Of a stretch of 64,000 bases of DNA, positions 52,981 through 61,707 are shown one piece after another. This stretch comes from Gammaproteobacteria bacterium MOLA455 (GTDB lineage: Bacteria > Pseudomonadota > Gammaproteobacteria > Pseudomonadales > Porticoccaceae), in contig AZIN01000003.1 in NCBI GenBank assembly GCA_000511875.1, positions 87,034 to 151,033 of the forward strand, given 5' to 3'. How positions within the stretch are numbered: the stretch's first letter is position 1; the number at the start of each line of letters is the position of its first letter. Made by a program: the position numbers and the translations under genes. Below the pieces are notes generated by a model. The model was not told the origin of the DNA and searched no databases. It saw only the letters and a list, made by a program, of their open reading frames with translations.

Positions 52981-53862
52981 ATGGATATTCGATCATTAAC
53001 CTTATTTCAGCATCTGGCTACTAGTCTGCACTTCGGTAAAACCGCTGCGGCCTATCATGTAAGTCCCTCGACCCTGAGTCGCTCGATTCAGCGGATGGAA
53101 GAACAGCTTGGCGCTCAGTTATTGATACGCGACAATCGCTCAGTACTGTTGACTAAAGAAGGCAAGAAACTACTCAGCTATGCGGATCAACAGATCAGTC
53201 AGTTTGAAAGTTTAAGGCAGTCTCTTAATCAATCGCAAAAAGAGCTTAGCGGTTCTTTGAAACTCTACTGTTCGGTCACTGCGTCCTATTCTTATCTGCC
53301 GCCATTATTAGAAAAATTCCGTCAGGCTCATCCCAATATTGATATCAATCTGGATACAGGCGACGCCGCCGATGGTATTGATCAGATTAAAAATCAGAGA
53401 GTGGACTTAGCTATAGCTGCAAGGCCAGATGAGCTGTCGTCGCGTATTCACTTTCAGACCATAGCGACAGTTCCTCTGGCGATTACCGCGCCAATGATTA
53501 ACTGCGCAGTGACCAAAGCCCTGCAGGCAGAGACCATCGACTGGGCCAGTTTGCCGATTATTCTTCCTGAGCACGGTGTGGCGCGCAAACGATTCGAGCA
53601 GTGGTTTCGACAAAAATATAGCGGTCGCCCCAATGTCTATGCTCAGGTCTCGGGGCAGGAGGCGCTAGTGAGTATGGTGGCCCTGGGCTGTGGTATTGGT
53701 ATAGCGCCGAATGTCGTAGTGGAAAACAGTCCGGTTAAAGATCGCATCGAATTGTTGCCGGGAACCCTTATCGCGCCATTTGATTTGGGCCTCTGCTGCT
53801 TTAAGAAAAAACTCAATGACCCTTTAATAGCCGAGTTTATGGCTATGGCTGGCCAGCCTTAA
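52981..53862 (+). CDS. ilvY: LysR-type activator of ilvC
   Basis: IlvY (293 aa) activates ilvC in response to acetolactate or acetohydroxybutyrate. The winged helix is MDIRSLTLFQHLATSLHFGKTAAAYHVSPSTLSRSIQRMEEQLGAQLLIRDNRSVLLT (residues 1-58), the linker helix follows, and the inducer-binding domain begins near residue 90 (LSGSLKLYCSVTASYSYLPPLLEKF). The HFGKTAAAYHVSPSTLSR recognition part is characteristic of IlvY. Divergent arrangement with ilvC and a T-N11-A site in the spacer support the assignment. Confidence 0.93.
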   Translation: MDIRSLTLFQHLATSLHFGKTAAAYHVSPSTLSRSIQRMEEQLGAQLLIRDNRSVLLTKEGKKLLSYADQQISQFESLRQSLNQSQKELSGSLKLYCSVTASYSYLPPLLEKFRQAHPNIDINLDTGDAADGIDQIKNQRVDLAIAARPDELSSRIHFQTIATVPLAITAPMINCAVTKALQAETIDWASLPIILPEHGVARKRFEQWFRQKYSGRPNVYAQVSGQEALVSMVALGCGIGIAPNVVVENSPVKDRIELLPGTLIAPFDLGLCCFKKKLNDPLIAEFMAMAGQP

Positions 53863-53899
53863 TTGGCACTAACAGCGCCTACAGAAACGGAGAAATACC

Positions 53900-54406
53900 A
53901 TAAACGATGAAATAATCGGCTTACTCGAAGCCAACAAACAAAATGCTTGGATGCTAATTCTACCCCTGGCATTTCTCGAGGCTTGCCCAGGCATTGGTCT
54001 TATGGTCTCCGGCGCGGTTTTACTAGCTGTCGCCGCGTTCCTCTATAGCGAACAGGTATTAACATTGACCCAGATTCTGCCTATGGCCTTCGTCGGTGCC
54101 TGTCTGTCAGATCATTTTGGCTTTTATCTGGGTCGTTGGCTCGGCGATAAACTGCACAACACCGGATTTGCCAAGAAGCGTGCCAGTCAGCTGCAGAAAG
54201 CTGAGCACTTTATTTTAAAACACGGCACTGGTGCCATAGTCTTGGGTCGTCTGGTACCTGCTGTGAGAAGTCTGGTCCCTATGCTGGCCGGTGTTAGCGG
54301 TACTAATAAACTAGCGTTTAGCCTGATTGATTTGCTCGCCTGCGCGATCTGGACTGGAGGCTTGGGTTTGTTGGTAGTGAGTCTCGATAATTTAGTTCTG
54401 GGGTAG
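53900..54406 (+). CDS. DedA family membrane protein with apparent ATA start
   Basis: A short DedA (SNARE-associated) protein. The first ATG in frame (53951) falls inside the conserved N-terminal helix, but the frame is open upstream and reads NDEIIGLLEANKQNAWM before it, which matches the usual DedA start. The codon 7 bases after a good GGAG site (53889-53892) is ATA at 53900, suggesting a rare start codon (or a G-to-A change of ATG). From there it is 168 aa. Typical features are FLEACPGIGLMVSGAVLL, the FGFYLGRWLGDKL motif and GRLVPAVRSLVPMLAGVS. DedA proteins flip or traffic lipids (undecaprenyl phosphate or phospholipids). It lies 37 bp after ilvY. Confidence 0.8.
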   Translation: MNDEIIGLLEANKQNAWMLILPLAFLEACPGIGLMVSGAVLLAVAAFLYSEQVLTLTQILPMAFVGACLSDHFGFYLGRWLGDKLHNTGFAKKRASQLQKAEHFILKHGTGAIVLGRLVPAVRSLVPMLAGVSGTNKLAFSLIDLLACAIWTGGLGLLVVSLDNLVLG

Positions 54407-54433
54407 GGGAAGGACTCCTGCTACCCAGCATTA

Positions 54434-55513
54434 TTAAAATTCTTTTGTTTCGCCAATATCCAAAACCCAGCTATTAGTGTCGCCTAATGTAGTCTCTTTC
54501 GCAGCAGCTTTAAAACGCATCGGCGGTTCCGATATAGGCTCATCAGATAGATCAAAGGTGCCAAAGTGCATGGCGACGGCGGTACTCGTCTGCACATCAA
54601 TGGCTGCTTGCACAGCTTCCTCTGGGTTCATATGAGAGGCTTCCATCATGGCATTGGGCTCATAGGCTCCTATAGGAACAGCCGCCAAATCAAAAGGCCC
54701 GAGCTTGGCGCCAATTTCTTTAAAGCCATCAAAATAGCCTGTGTCTCCGGCAAAGTAAAAACGCCGCTCTGCTCCAGTAATCGCCCAAGATGACCAGAGA
54801 GCTTTGCGGGTATCCGTGAGGCTGCGCTTGCTCCAATGCTGAGTTGGCAGGCAGTGAATAGTGGTGCCTTTATAGCCTGCTGTATCGCCCCAATTTAACT
54901 CTCGGACCTGATCTATGCCATTTTGACGCAAGAGGTCGCCATTGCCCTGTGGCACAAAAAACAGGGTTTCAGGATTCAGCGTTGCCAGGTTGCGCAATGT
55001 GGGTAGGTCAAGATGGTCGTAGTGGTTGTGCGAGATCACCACAAAGTCTATCGCCGGTAAGTCTTCCAATTCCAGACCGGGGTCGACCCAGCGACTGGGA
55101 CCAATAAGTGGCACTGGGCTAGGAGTTCTAGACCAAATAGGGTCGGTTAAAAAGTTTACTCCATCCATTTGCACCAATAAGGTGGCATGACCGATCCAGG
55201 TGGCGGTGGGCGTCTCAGTATTATTCCGCAGAAAACTACCATCGTTTGCGACTCTTTTGGGTGCACCGGAATCACTGCGAAACATTGTGCCAAAACGGCG
55301 CAGAAAAAATGATAGCCGCACAGCGGTGGAGCCATGAGATAGATCGGCCTGATAATTAGTAAAGCGGCCTTGCTTATCAATAGGTGCAGGATCAAACAGG
55401 AGTTCGCCAGTAGTCAGGGCCTGGCTCTGTGCAGATTGGCCTTCAACTTGCAGTGTTGCGATAGCGAGAATACAGCCCAGAGCGACAACGTGGTGGGAGG
55501 GTTTTTTTATCAT
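54434..55513 (-). CDS. MBL-fold metallohydrolase, exported, NAPE-PLD/RomA-like
   Basis: A 359-aa metallo-beta-lactamase-fold protein. ATG 55513 has a GAGGA site 8 bases upstream and opens a signal peptide (VVALGCILAIATLQVEG). Zinc motif SHNHYDHLDLPTL (HxHxDH) lies near residue 153, with later ligands in FAGDTGYFDGF and VAMHFGTFDL. The order PTATWIGHATLLVQMDGVNFLTDPIWSRTPSP is typical of the COG2220 group that includes N-acyl-phosphatidylethanolamine phospholipase D and UlaG. A lipid phosphodiesterase role in the periplasm is plausible but unproven. It is convergent with the DedA gene. Confidence 0.85.
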   Translation of the reverse strand: MIKKPSHHVVALGCILAIATLQVEGQSAQSQALTTGELLFDPAPIDKQGRFTNYQADLSHGSTAVRLSFFLRRFGTMFRSDSGAPKRVANDGSFLRNNTETPTATWIGHATLLVQMDGVNFLTDPIWSRTPSPVPLIGPSRWVDPGLELEDLPAIDFVVISHNHYDHLDLPTLRNLATLNPETLFFVPQGNGDLLRQNGIDQVRELNWGDTAGYKGTTIHCLPTQHWSKRSLTDTRKALWSSWAITGAERRFYFAGDTGYFDGFKEIGAKLGPFDLAAVPIGAYEPNAMMEASHMNPEEAVQAAIDVQTSTAVAMHFGTFDLSDEPISEPPMRFKAAAKETTLGDTNSWVLDIGETKEF

Positions 55514-55627
55514 TATTAGGTCCTCAAGAGTGCAATAGTCTAACTGAACGCATTCCATTTTGAGTGGCTTTTTATGCTTCAAATACAACGTTAATGGAAT
55601 TTTTGGCTCTATCGGAGTTCATTGCTC

Positions 55628-55664
55628 TTGACTTGGAAAATCTAGTCAAATTCGAATAGATTCG
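55628..55664. promoter_or_regulatory. Two short inverted repeats upstream of the BCCT gene
   Basis: TTGACT-N10-AGTCAA (55628-55649) and CGAAT-AG-ATTCG (55653-55664) lie side by side in the 262-bp divergent spacer. Either may be an operator for the transporter or for the MBL hydrolase. I cannot name the regulator. Confidence 0.4.
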
Positions 55665-55775
55665 CGGCATGGTAAGCTATGCCCTCAGAAAAGGCAGGTT
55701 TTAAATATAATTTGAACCAAAAACGTATAAAACTGAAGAGCATCACTACAAATCATTAAAAGGGGAGACCATATT

Positions 55776-57395
55776 TTGGACCACCTACAGTCTATTGATA
55801 ATCAACCAGCTGTTGCGATTAACACAGAAAAATCCGGCTTTTACAGTGGCTTTAATAGGGTCGTTGCTATGGTCCCTAAGCTGTTTATCGCAGCGTTAAT
55901 TATCTGGGTAGGTCTGTCACCCTCCGCTGCAGGTGCCTTGTTGCTGAGCATGCAGAATTGGACCACAGCCAATTTTGCCGGTTGGTATATCTATGTCACC
56001 GCCTTTTATACCCTTGTCTGCCTGGTGTTGGGTATCTGGTCTCGCACCGCCCATGTGAAGTTGGGCAAGGCTGATGAAAAGCCCGAGTTTTCCATGTTGA
56101 CCTGGCTGTCGATGATGTTTGGTGCCGGTATTGGCATTGGCATGTTGACCTATTCCACTGCCGAGCCGATTTTTCACTTCGCCAATAATCCCGACACCAT
56201 CAAGGGTCTCACCAACAGTCTCGATGAAGACAATGTTCGCAATGCCTACAAATGGGCGCTGCTGCACTATGGTCTCACGCCCTGGGCCTGTTATGGCGTG
56301 GTAGGCATGTCACTGGGTTACTTCTCTTATAACCGCGGCTTGCCGCTGACAATTCGCAGTGCACTGCAGCCACTGTTTGGTCGAGCCATGTCAGGCAGCG
56401 CAGGCAATGTTGTGGATATAGTGGCGATTCTTGCAACCATTGTTGGCCTGAGTGTCACCATAGGTTATGGCGTATCTCAGCTTGCGTCAGGATTTTTTAA
56501 TATTAGTGGTGCCCAGTGGCTGGTGGATGAGGGCGGCAAACCGACGCTAGTGGCTCAGTTGGTTGGTCTGGTGCTTATCATCAGTGCATCCTGCCTATCG
56601 GCCATGTCTGGACTTAAAAAAGGCATCAAATGGCTATCCAATATTAATATGGGATTGTCGGCCTTTGTTATCGCCTTCTTTGTTATCTTCGGCGCGACCT
56701 TTTTTGCCCTACAAACTTTTTTCTACGCTATCTGGGACTATCTAGTGGCAATGCCGGCCATGTCGACCACCGTATGGTCGGGCGACGGCCCAGATCCTGC
56801 ATCCGCACTGCAGAGGTGGCAGGGCGCTTGGAGCATTTTTTACTGGGCCTGGTGGATCGCCTTTGCACCATTTGTTGGACTGTTTTTAGCGCGAGTATCC
56901 CGCGGCCGTACCATCCGTGAATATGTGATTGGGGCGATGATTATTCCTTCGATGATCTGTCTGGTTTGGTTTTCATTTGTCGGCGCTACAGCGATTGACC
57001 TGGAACTATCTGGTGTTGCTCAGGGGGCCATTGTTAATGCAGACATTTCTGCCCAGTTATTTAAAACTATTAACCTGATTCTAACGCCTGAACTGGCGGT
57101 TGCCCTGTCAGTGGTCATCGTTGTCTTGTTGATGACCTTTCTGGTCACCTCGGCAGACTCGGGAATTCTGATTATAAACACCCTTGCCTCTGGTGGTAAT
57201 CAAAGCAAAAAACAGGCAAAACATGTGATTATCTGGGGGGTAATTTTTGCGTTATTGATTGGCGCGCTGCTATCTGCCGGTGGCATGGATGCACTGAGGT
57301 CGGTGATGATTATTGGTGCGCTGCCGTTTTCAGTGGTAATGGCACTGATGGCGATATCGCTGGTGAAGACGTTATTGATTAAAGAGCCGAAATAA
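55776..57395 (+). CDS. BCCT family (betaine/carnitine/choline) transporter
   Basis: A 539-aa secondary transporter with 12 membrane helices. Start TTG 55776 has GGAG 8 bases upstream. BCCT hallmarks: MLTWLSMMFGAGIGIGMLTYSTAEPIFHFANNP (about 108-140), with the GxGxGxx Na+-site stretch, and the aromatic box region IFYWAWWIAFAPFVGLFLARVSRGRTIREYVIG (about 350-382). The GAGIGIGM sequence is of the Na+-coupled type. It imports betaine, choline or a related quaternary amine (or DMSP) as osmolyte or nutrient. No betaine metabolism gene is adjacent. Confidence 0.92.
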   Translation: MDHLQSIDNQPAVAINTEKSGFYSGFNRVVAMVPKLFIAALIIWVGLSPSAAGALLLSMQNWTTANFAGWYIYVTAFYTLVCLVLGIWSRTAHVKLGKADEKPEFSMLTWLSMMFGAGIGIGMLTYSTAEPIFHFANNPDTIKGLTNSLDEDNVRNAYKWALLHYGLTPWACYGVVGMSLGYFSYNRGLPLTIRSALQPLFGRAMSGSAGNVVDIVAILATIVGLSVTIGYGVSQLASGFFNISGAQWLVDEGGKPTLVAQLVGLVLIISASCLSAMSGLKKGIKWLSNINMGLSAFVIAFFVIFGATFFALQTFFYAIWDYLVAMPAMSTTVWSGDGPDPASALQRWQGAWSIFYWAWWIAFAPFVGLFLARVSRGRTIREYVIGAMIIPSMICLVWFSFVGATAIDLELSGVAQGAIVNADISAQLFKTINLILTPELAVALSVVIVVLLMTFLVTSADSGILIINTLASGGNQSKKQAKHVIIWGVIFALLIGALLSAGGMDALRSVMIIGALPFSVVMALMAISLVKTLLIKEPK

Positions 57396-57430
57396 GATTT
57401 ATAGGTGTCAGGGTTGGGCACCTTAATCTT
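57394..57430 (+). terminator. Possible terminator of the BCCT gene
   Basis: AAGAT..AGGTG and CACCT..ATCTT can form an interrupted stem with an 11-base loop, starting at the stop codon. A clear T run is missing, so this is tentative. Confidence 0.35.
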
Positions 57431-57556
57431 AGCATTATTGAGTTTTACAAAGGCTTCGCATTGAACTCATGCACGTTTTAGAAAACTATCTATTAAAGGG
57501 GAATCTGCCCCTAAGGTGACATTGCATTAATTAGTAAGTGATGCGACAACAAGAGA

Positions 57557-57633
57557 TGGTAGCTACGGGTGGACTTGAACCACCGACCCCAGCATTATGA
57601 ATGCTGTGCTCTAACCAGCTGAGCTACGTAGCC
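57557..57633 (-). tRNA. tRNA-Met(CAT), elongator
   Basis: The minus strand folds into a full 77-nt cloverleaf: acceptor GGCTACG/CGTAGCT, D-arm GCTC..GAGC, anticodon stem CAGCA/TGCTG with loop TTCATAA (anticodon CAT), T-arm GGTGG-TTCAAGT-CCACC, and an encoded CCA. The first acceptor pair is G-U instead of G-C. The D-arm and start GGCTACG are of the elongator type, not initiator and not the lysidine-modified Ile type. Confidence 0.93.
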
Positions 57634-57750
57634 ACAAAGTACTGATACCCTGTGATAGGGGCGCGCATTTTGGCTACAGACGGGGTATTTGTCAATAGCT
57701 TCAGGCGTCTTTGACAACAAAGCGGCAACTTGACCTAAAGCTGTTTCTGC

Positions 57751-57766
57751 TGTGACCTTGATCACA
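57751..57766 (+). promoter_or_regulatory. CRP/Vfr-type binding site, perfect consensus
   Basis: TGTGA-CCTTGA-TCACA matches the CRP core in all ten conserved bases. The centre (57758.5) lies 41.5 bases before a start at about 57800, and TATTTT at 57788-57793 sits exactly at the -10 position, as in a class II CRP promoter on the plus strand. On the minus strand the equivalent -10 position is GTTGCC, which is poor. Confidence 0.7.
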
Positions 57767-57999
57767 CTTTTATCAAATCTGGGTCGCTATTTTCTGAACT
57801 GATAGCTGCGTCATTCATTCTGGCAAGAACTTTCCCATAATGACTGCAGCCTCTGACTGGGGTATGTCAAAACTGTCTGGACCAACATGGTTTGCTATTG
57901 CTTAAGCCAGGATGTCCAGAAGTCTCTGTGTTTTAAAATAGATGTTGGTCTTAAATACAGGCGGCAGTGGCGATATATCTCGGTCAGAGGTCTTTTTAT

Positions 58000-58052
58000 A
58001 AGCCTGTCTAGAGGAGCTTGTCTAGACAGGCTTCTCTAGACAAGCTTCTCTA
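58000..58052. repeat. Two interleaved inverted repeats sharing a TCTAGA arm
   Basis: Repeat A: AAGCCTGTCTAGA (58000-58012) and its exact complement at 58021-58033, loop 8. Repeat B: an 18-bp arm at 58009-58026 and its complement at 58035-58052 with one mismatch, loop 8. The right arm of A and the left arm of B overlap, so only one hairpin can form at a time. No T run follows on either strand. Confidence 0.75.
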
Positions 58053-58295
58053 AAAAACCTTATATCCCCCTACTGCGCCCTTGTCTTTTGTCTATCAATC
58101 AATCGTTTCTTTAGCTATCCCGATAAATTTGGCCAGCTTACTCGTCTGGGAGGCTGAAAGCGCTGCTGTTGGTCTCTCCCTGCTCGTTGCAGAGCAGAGT
58201 TACACTTGTACCCATCTACGCTAGAACGGTTCCAAGAGCGGTCTAGGATGGCTTAGGTGCTGCGCTATGGGTCAGGTCGTATAGTTGCCTGAAGG

Positions 58296-59225
58296 CTAAC
58301 GTGGACTTGGCTTGCCCAGCGCGGTGAGAATGGACCCACTGACCACCAAGGCGGCGCCACAGAGGGTTAGTATTGTTATGGGTTCTACGATAAGCCCGGG
58401 AATGGGAATTACATGCACGGTGGTGACTGTAATCATGGGCGTCAGGGCTAAGACGGCACTGACTTTGGAGGCTTCAATATGAGCCATCGCCTCAGCAAAG
58501 CAGCCATAGGCGACCAAGGTATTTAACCCGCAGAAGGCGAGGAGTCCCCACTGTAGGTTAGATAGTTGAGGTAGTGCAGTGAAGTCGGCAAAGGGTAAAA
58601 AGGCCAGGGTTCCGATCCAGTAAAATACCACCATGGTTTCCTGAGAGCTAAATTGTTGCAGCAAGAATTTTTGCATGATGGCGTAGCCTGTCCACACCAA
58701 TGCGGCGACGAATATAAACACAACGCCAATGCCATAGGCGTTGACAGCGATAAAGACATCGTAGAAGCGGGGCGAGAAAAACGCACAGAGGCCGGTGATA
58801 AAGCTAATGCAACCGAACCATTGAAGCGTCGAAAGGCGTTCGGCAAAAAGCCAGATGCCGCTGAGTAATAGCAGCATGGGAGCTGCTTGAATCACAATCT
58901 GTGCAGCTTCCGCTGTGGTTCGTTCTAGGCCGAGGATATAGAGGGCATAATTTGCTGTGAGCAATAGACCTGCCGCTAGCATTTGCACAAAGAGTCGCGG
59001 TGACTGCAGGCGGCTGAACAGCGACAATCCACTGGCGTGCCGGCTGCGCAAAAGGATATAGGGGGTGAGCAGCAGTGCTGCTAGGGCAAAGCGAAAAAAG
59101 GTGGTAGTAATCGGGTCGAGAGTCTCCATTACACCTTTTAGTGCAATGGGCAGTACTCCCCATAGAACAGCAGTGGTCAGGGCTAAAAGAAGTCCAAACT
59201 TCCAGCGCCCTGAGACCATGCTCAT
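58296..59225 (-). CDS. EamA/DMT family transporter
   Basis: A 309-aa drug/metabolite transporter with ten membrane helices in two five-helix repeats (about residues 10-145 and 155-300). LTTAVLWGVLPIALKGVMETLDPITTTFFRFALAALLL is the first EamA block, with the second starting FIFVAALVWTGYAIMQKFLL. Substrates of this group are small metabolites or amino acids and cannot be specified. It starts 6 bp after the ychF stop on the same strand, so it is likely the last gene of the lolB-to-ychF run. Confidence 0.88.
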   Translation of the reverse strand: MSMVSGRWKFGLLLALTTAVLWGVLPIALKGVMETLDPITTTFFRFALAALLLTPYILLRSRHASGLSLFSRLQSPRLFVQMLAAGLLLTANYALYILGLERTTAEAAQIVIQAAPMLLLLSGIWLFAERLSTLQWFGCISFITGLCAFFSPRFYDVFIAVNAYGIGVVFIFVAALVWTGYAIMQKFLLQQFSSQETMVVFYWIGTLAFLPFADFTALPQLSNLQWGLLAFCGLNTLVAYGCFAEAMAHIEASKVSAVLALTPMITVTTVHVIPIPGLIVEPITILTLCGAALVVSGSILTALGKPSPR

Positions 59226-59231
59226 AGTGGA

Positions 59232-60323
59232 CTAGACATTAAAACGGAAGTGAATAACATCGCCGTCTTTAACGATGTACTCTTTGCCTTCAAGGCGCCA
59301 TTTGCCGGCGTCTTTTGCGCCCTGCTCGCCATTGCCAGCGATATAGTCATCGTAGCCAATAATCTCAGCACGGATAAAGCCTTTTTCAAAGTCGGTGTGG
59401 ATCTTGCCAGCACTCTGGGGTGCAGTGGCGCCCACAGGAATAGTCCAGGCGCGAACTTCTTGGACACCGGCAGTAAAGTAGGTCTGCAAATTTAGCAGTT
59501 TGTAACCTGCGCGAATCACGCGATTCAAGCCTGGCTCTTGCATGCCCATCTCTTCGAGGAATTCAGCTTTTTCGTCGTCTTCCAATTCGCTGATTTCAGC
59601 TTCAAGCTTATTGCAGATCGGCACTACTACTGAACCCTCTGCTTCGGCTATGGCCATTACAGCGTCAAGATAAGGATTGTTTTCGAATCCCTCTTCATCG
59701 ACGTTGGCTATGTACATGGTTGGCTTTAATGTCAGCAGGCTGAGTGGCTTGAGTACAGCGAGTTCGTCGTCGGTCAATTCAAATGAGCGCAGTGGTTTGG
59801 CTTCGTTGAGGTGCGGCAGAATTTTCTCCGCGACTGCTTTGATCGCAACTGCGTCCTGGTCTTTACCTTTGGCGGCTTTGGCTGCGCGTAGTATAGCTTT
59901 CTCTACCGTATCCAAATCGGCTAGCGCCAGTTCGGTATTGATCACATCTATGTCGTCTGCTGGGCTGATGGTACCTTCAACGTGGATAACGTTCTCATCG
60001 TCAAAGCAGCGGACAACGTGGGCGATCGCATGAGTTTCACGAATGGTGCCGAGAAACTTATTGCCTAGACCTTCACCTTTAGAGGCGCCTGCAACCAAGC
60101 CTGCGATATCGACAAATTCCATGCTGGTGGGAACTATGCGCTGGGGCTTGACGATCGCCGAGATTAAATCTTGGCGTGGATCTGGAATCGGCACAATGCC
60201 GGTGTTCGGTTCGATGGTACAAAAGGGGAAATTTTCCGCACTGATGCCCGCTTTGGTGAGTGCGTTAAACAGGGTTGATTTACCCACATTTGGCAAGCCG
60301 ACAATTCCGCAGTTAAAACCCAT
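59232..60323 (-). CDS. ychF: Redox-regulated ATPase/GTPase YchF (OLA1)
   Basis: YchF (363 aa, standard) is an Obg-related P-loop protein that prefers ATP and binds ribosomes; it modulates translation start and oxidative stress response. G1 [18 protein letters not shown] (residues 8-25), G3 [20 protein letters not shown] (about 70-89) with the [10 protein letters not shown] block, NVDEEG in place of the G4 NKxD, and the C-terminal TGS domain with [15 protein letters not shown]. It lies 28 bp after pth, the usual order. Confidence 0.96.
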   Translation of the reverse strand: MGFNCGIVGLPNVGKSTLFNALTKAGISAENFPFCTIEPNTGIVPIPDPRQDLISAIVKPQRIVPTSMEFVDIAGLVAGASKGEGLGNKFLGTIRETHAIAHVVRCFDDENVIHVEGTISPADDIDVINTELALADLDTVEKAILRAAKAAKGKDQDAVAIKAVAEKILPHLNEAKPLRSFELTDDELAVLKPLSLLTLKPTMYIANVDEEGFENNPYLDAVMAIAEAEGSVVVPICNKLEAEISELEDDEKAEFLEEMGMQEPGLNRVIRAGYKLLNLQTYFTAGVQEVRAWTIPVGATAPQSAGKIHTDFEKGFIRAEIIGYDDYIAGNGEQGAKDAGKWRLEGKEYIVKDGDVIHFRFNV

Positions 60324-60351
60324 TTTATAATCCTTGTGCTAGTGTCTAGCG

Positions 60352-60939
60352 TTATTGTTGCACAGTATGGAGTGCGGTCATGGCGCGTTCCCACTGACCA
60401 GTAACGGCCATAGGTAAAGTACGCAGCGCATCATCAATACTGTTAGAAATTAGTTGTTGGTCTGAGGCTGAGGCTTTTTTTAGCACATAGTCGGCGACCT
60501 GGCGGGCGTCTCCTGGATGGCCAATGCCGATTCGCAGACGGGCAAAACTTTTATTGTTACCTAGGCTCTGAACAATATCACGCAGACCATTGTGGCCGCC
60601 GTGGCCGCCGCCTTTTTTAAAACGTGCCGCACCAGGAGAGATGTCGAGCTCATCGTGAACCACCAAGATGGCTTCCACGGGCACTTGATAAAAGCGCGCC
60701 AGAGCAGCAACTGACTGACCGCTGCGATTCATAAAGGTAGTGGGGATAAGCAATCGGACGACGCGATCTTCAATCGTGATTTTGGCGGTATCGCCAAAAA
60801 ACTTTGATTCGTGTTTCAGCGTGGTGTGATAGCTTTTAGCTAATTCCAGAACCAAGTCGGCCCCGGCATTGTGGCGCGTCCGATCATAGTTAGGGCCAGG
60901 ATTTCCCAGCCCCACGATTAACTCAACGGGCGTTTCCAA
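60352..60939 (-). CDS. pth: Peptidyl-tRNA hydrolase
   Basis: Pth (195 aa, normal) frees tRNA from peptidyl-tRNA dropped by ribosomes. VGLGNPGPNYDRTRHNAGADLV (residues 10-31) holds the catalytic His, and the conserved Asn residues lie in PTTFMNRSGQSVAAL and GGHGGHNGLRDI. Asp of VVHDELDI completes the site. It stands between rplY and ychF as in most gammaproteobacteria. Confidence 0.97.
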   Translation of the reverse strand: METPVELIVGLGNPGPNYDRTRHNAGADLVLELAKSYHTTLKHESKFFGDTAKITIEDRVVRLLIPTTFMNRSGQSVAALARFYQVPVEAILVVHDELDISPGAARFKKGGGHGGHNGLRDIVQSLGNNKSFARLRIGIGHPGDARQVADYVLKKASASDQQLISNSIDDALRTLPMAVTGQWERAMTALHTVQQ

Positions 60940-60973
60940 TGTCAGGGCCTACTCAGGTTGGCAAGAGTGAAGA

Positions 60974-61615
60974 TTACTCTTCGCTTGCCTCTTCAGTGTC
61001 TGCAGCTGCGGAGTCGTCTTCGACAGGTGCTGCCTTAGGCTTGTTGATGCTCACAATCGGTAAATCGTGATCAGGGCCGTGGCTCAATGCAACACTTTCA
61101 ACGCCTTTAGGGAAGACGATGTCAGAGATGTGCAACGTCTGGCCAAGCTCAACTGCTGACATGTCAACTTCGATAAACTCAGGCAGATCCTGTGGCAGGC
61201 AGCTGATGTCAATCTCGGTCATGGTGTGGGCAATAATACCGCCACCGACTTTAACGCCAACACAGACAGTTTCGTTAGTGAAGTGAATCGGTGCCTTAGT
61301 GGTCAGCAGAGTCGTCTTGTTTACACGGAGGAAATCCATGTGCAAGATAACTGGCTTGATCGGATGACGCTGTACGTCTTTCAGGATTACGTCCTGAGAC
61401 TTGCCGTCGATCTCCAGCGCAATAATGTGCGAGTAAAAGGCTTCGTTCTCAAGCGCTTTGGCAACGTCTTTGTGGTTCATGCTAATCTTGGCTGGCGCTG
61501 TCTTGCCGCCATAAACGATTGCTGGTATTTCTGCAGCCAGACGACGCAGGCGGCGGCTCGCACCTTTCCCTGTATCCTCACGACCCTTTGCGTGTAATGT
61601 AAAATCAGTAGACAT
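60974..61615 (-). CDS. rplY: Ribosomal protein L25, general stress protein Ctc form
   Basis: A 213-aa L25: the N-terminal 5S rRNA-binding domain (about 1-95, REDTGKGASRRLRRLAAEIPAIVYGG) is followed by the TL5/Ctc beta domain (about 96-185) and an acidic tail (AAPVEDDSAAADTEEASEE). The long form replaces the 94-aa E. coli L25. The start has an AGGAG site 8 bases upstream. The 92-bp gap to prs contains AACAGC/GCTGTT and GCCTC/GAGGC hairpins without T runs, possibly a leader structure for L25. Confidence 0.95.
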   Translation of the reverse strand: MSTDFTLHAKGREDTGKGASRRLRRLAAEIPAIVYGGKTAPAKISMNHKDVAKALENEAFYSHIIALEIDGKSQDVILKDVQRHPIKPVILHMDFLRVNKTTLLTTKAPIHFTNETVCVGVKVGGGIIAHTMTEIDISCLPQDLPEFIEVDMSAVELGQTLHISDIVFPKGVESVALSHGPDHDLPIVSINKPKAAPVEDDSAAADTEEASEE

Positions 61616-61707
61616 AATAGTCTCCTAGTAATGCCGTATCAGACCGCGACCAGACCTAAAACGGAGTTTTTGCCTCGGAATTGAGGCGGTTGTAACAGCG
61701 CCTGCTG

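Larger units (their letters stand above)
57634..58295. other. Gene-poor 660-bp stretch with CRP site and nested inverted repeats
   Basis: No long reading frame of convincing composition. It holds a perfect CRP-type site (57751-57766), a suitably spaced TATTTT -10 box (57788-57793), a 21-codon frame at 57840-57905 (MTAASDWGMSKLSGPTWFAI, no clear ribosome site), and interleaved inverted repeats at 58000-58052. A noncoding RNA starting near 57800 on the plus strand is possible. From 58060 to 58295 I see nothing definite. Confidence 0.6.

Noticed and set aside
57840-57905. 21-codon reading frame downstream of the CRP site as a coding gene
   Set aside because: The composition is plausible, but there is no ribosome site before the ATG and no family is recognised. 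It is mentioned only within the gene-poor stretch.
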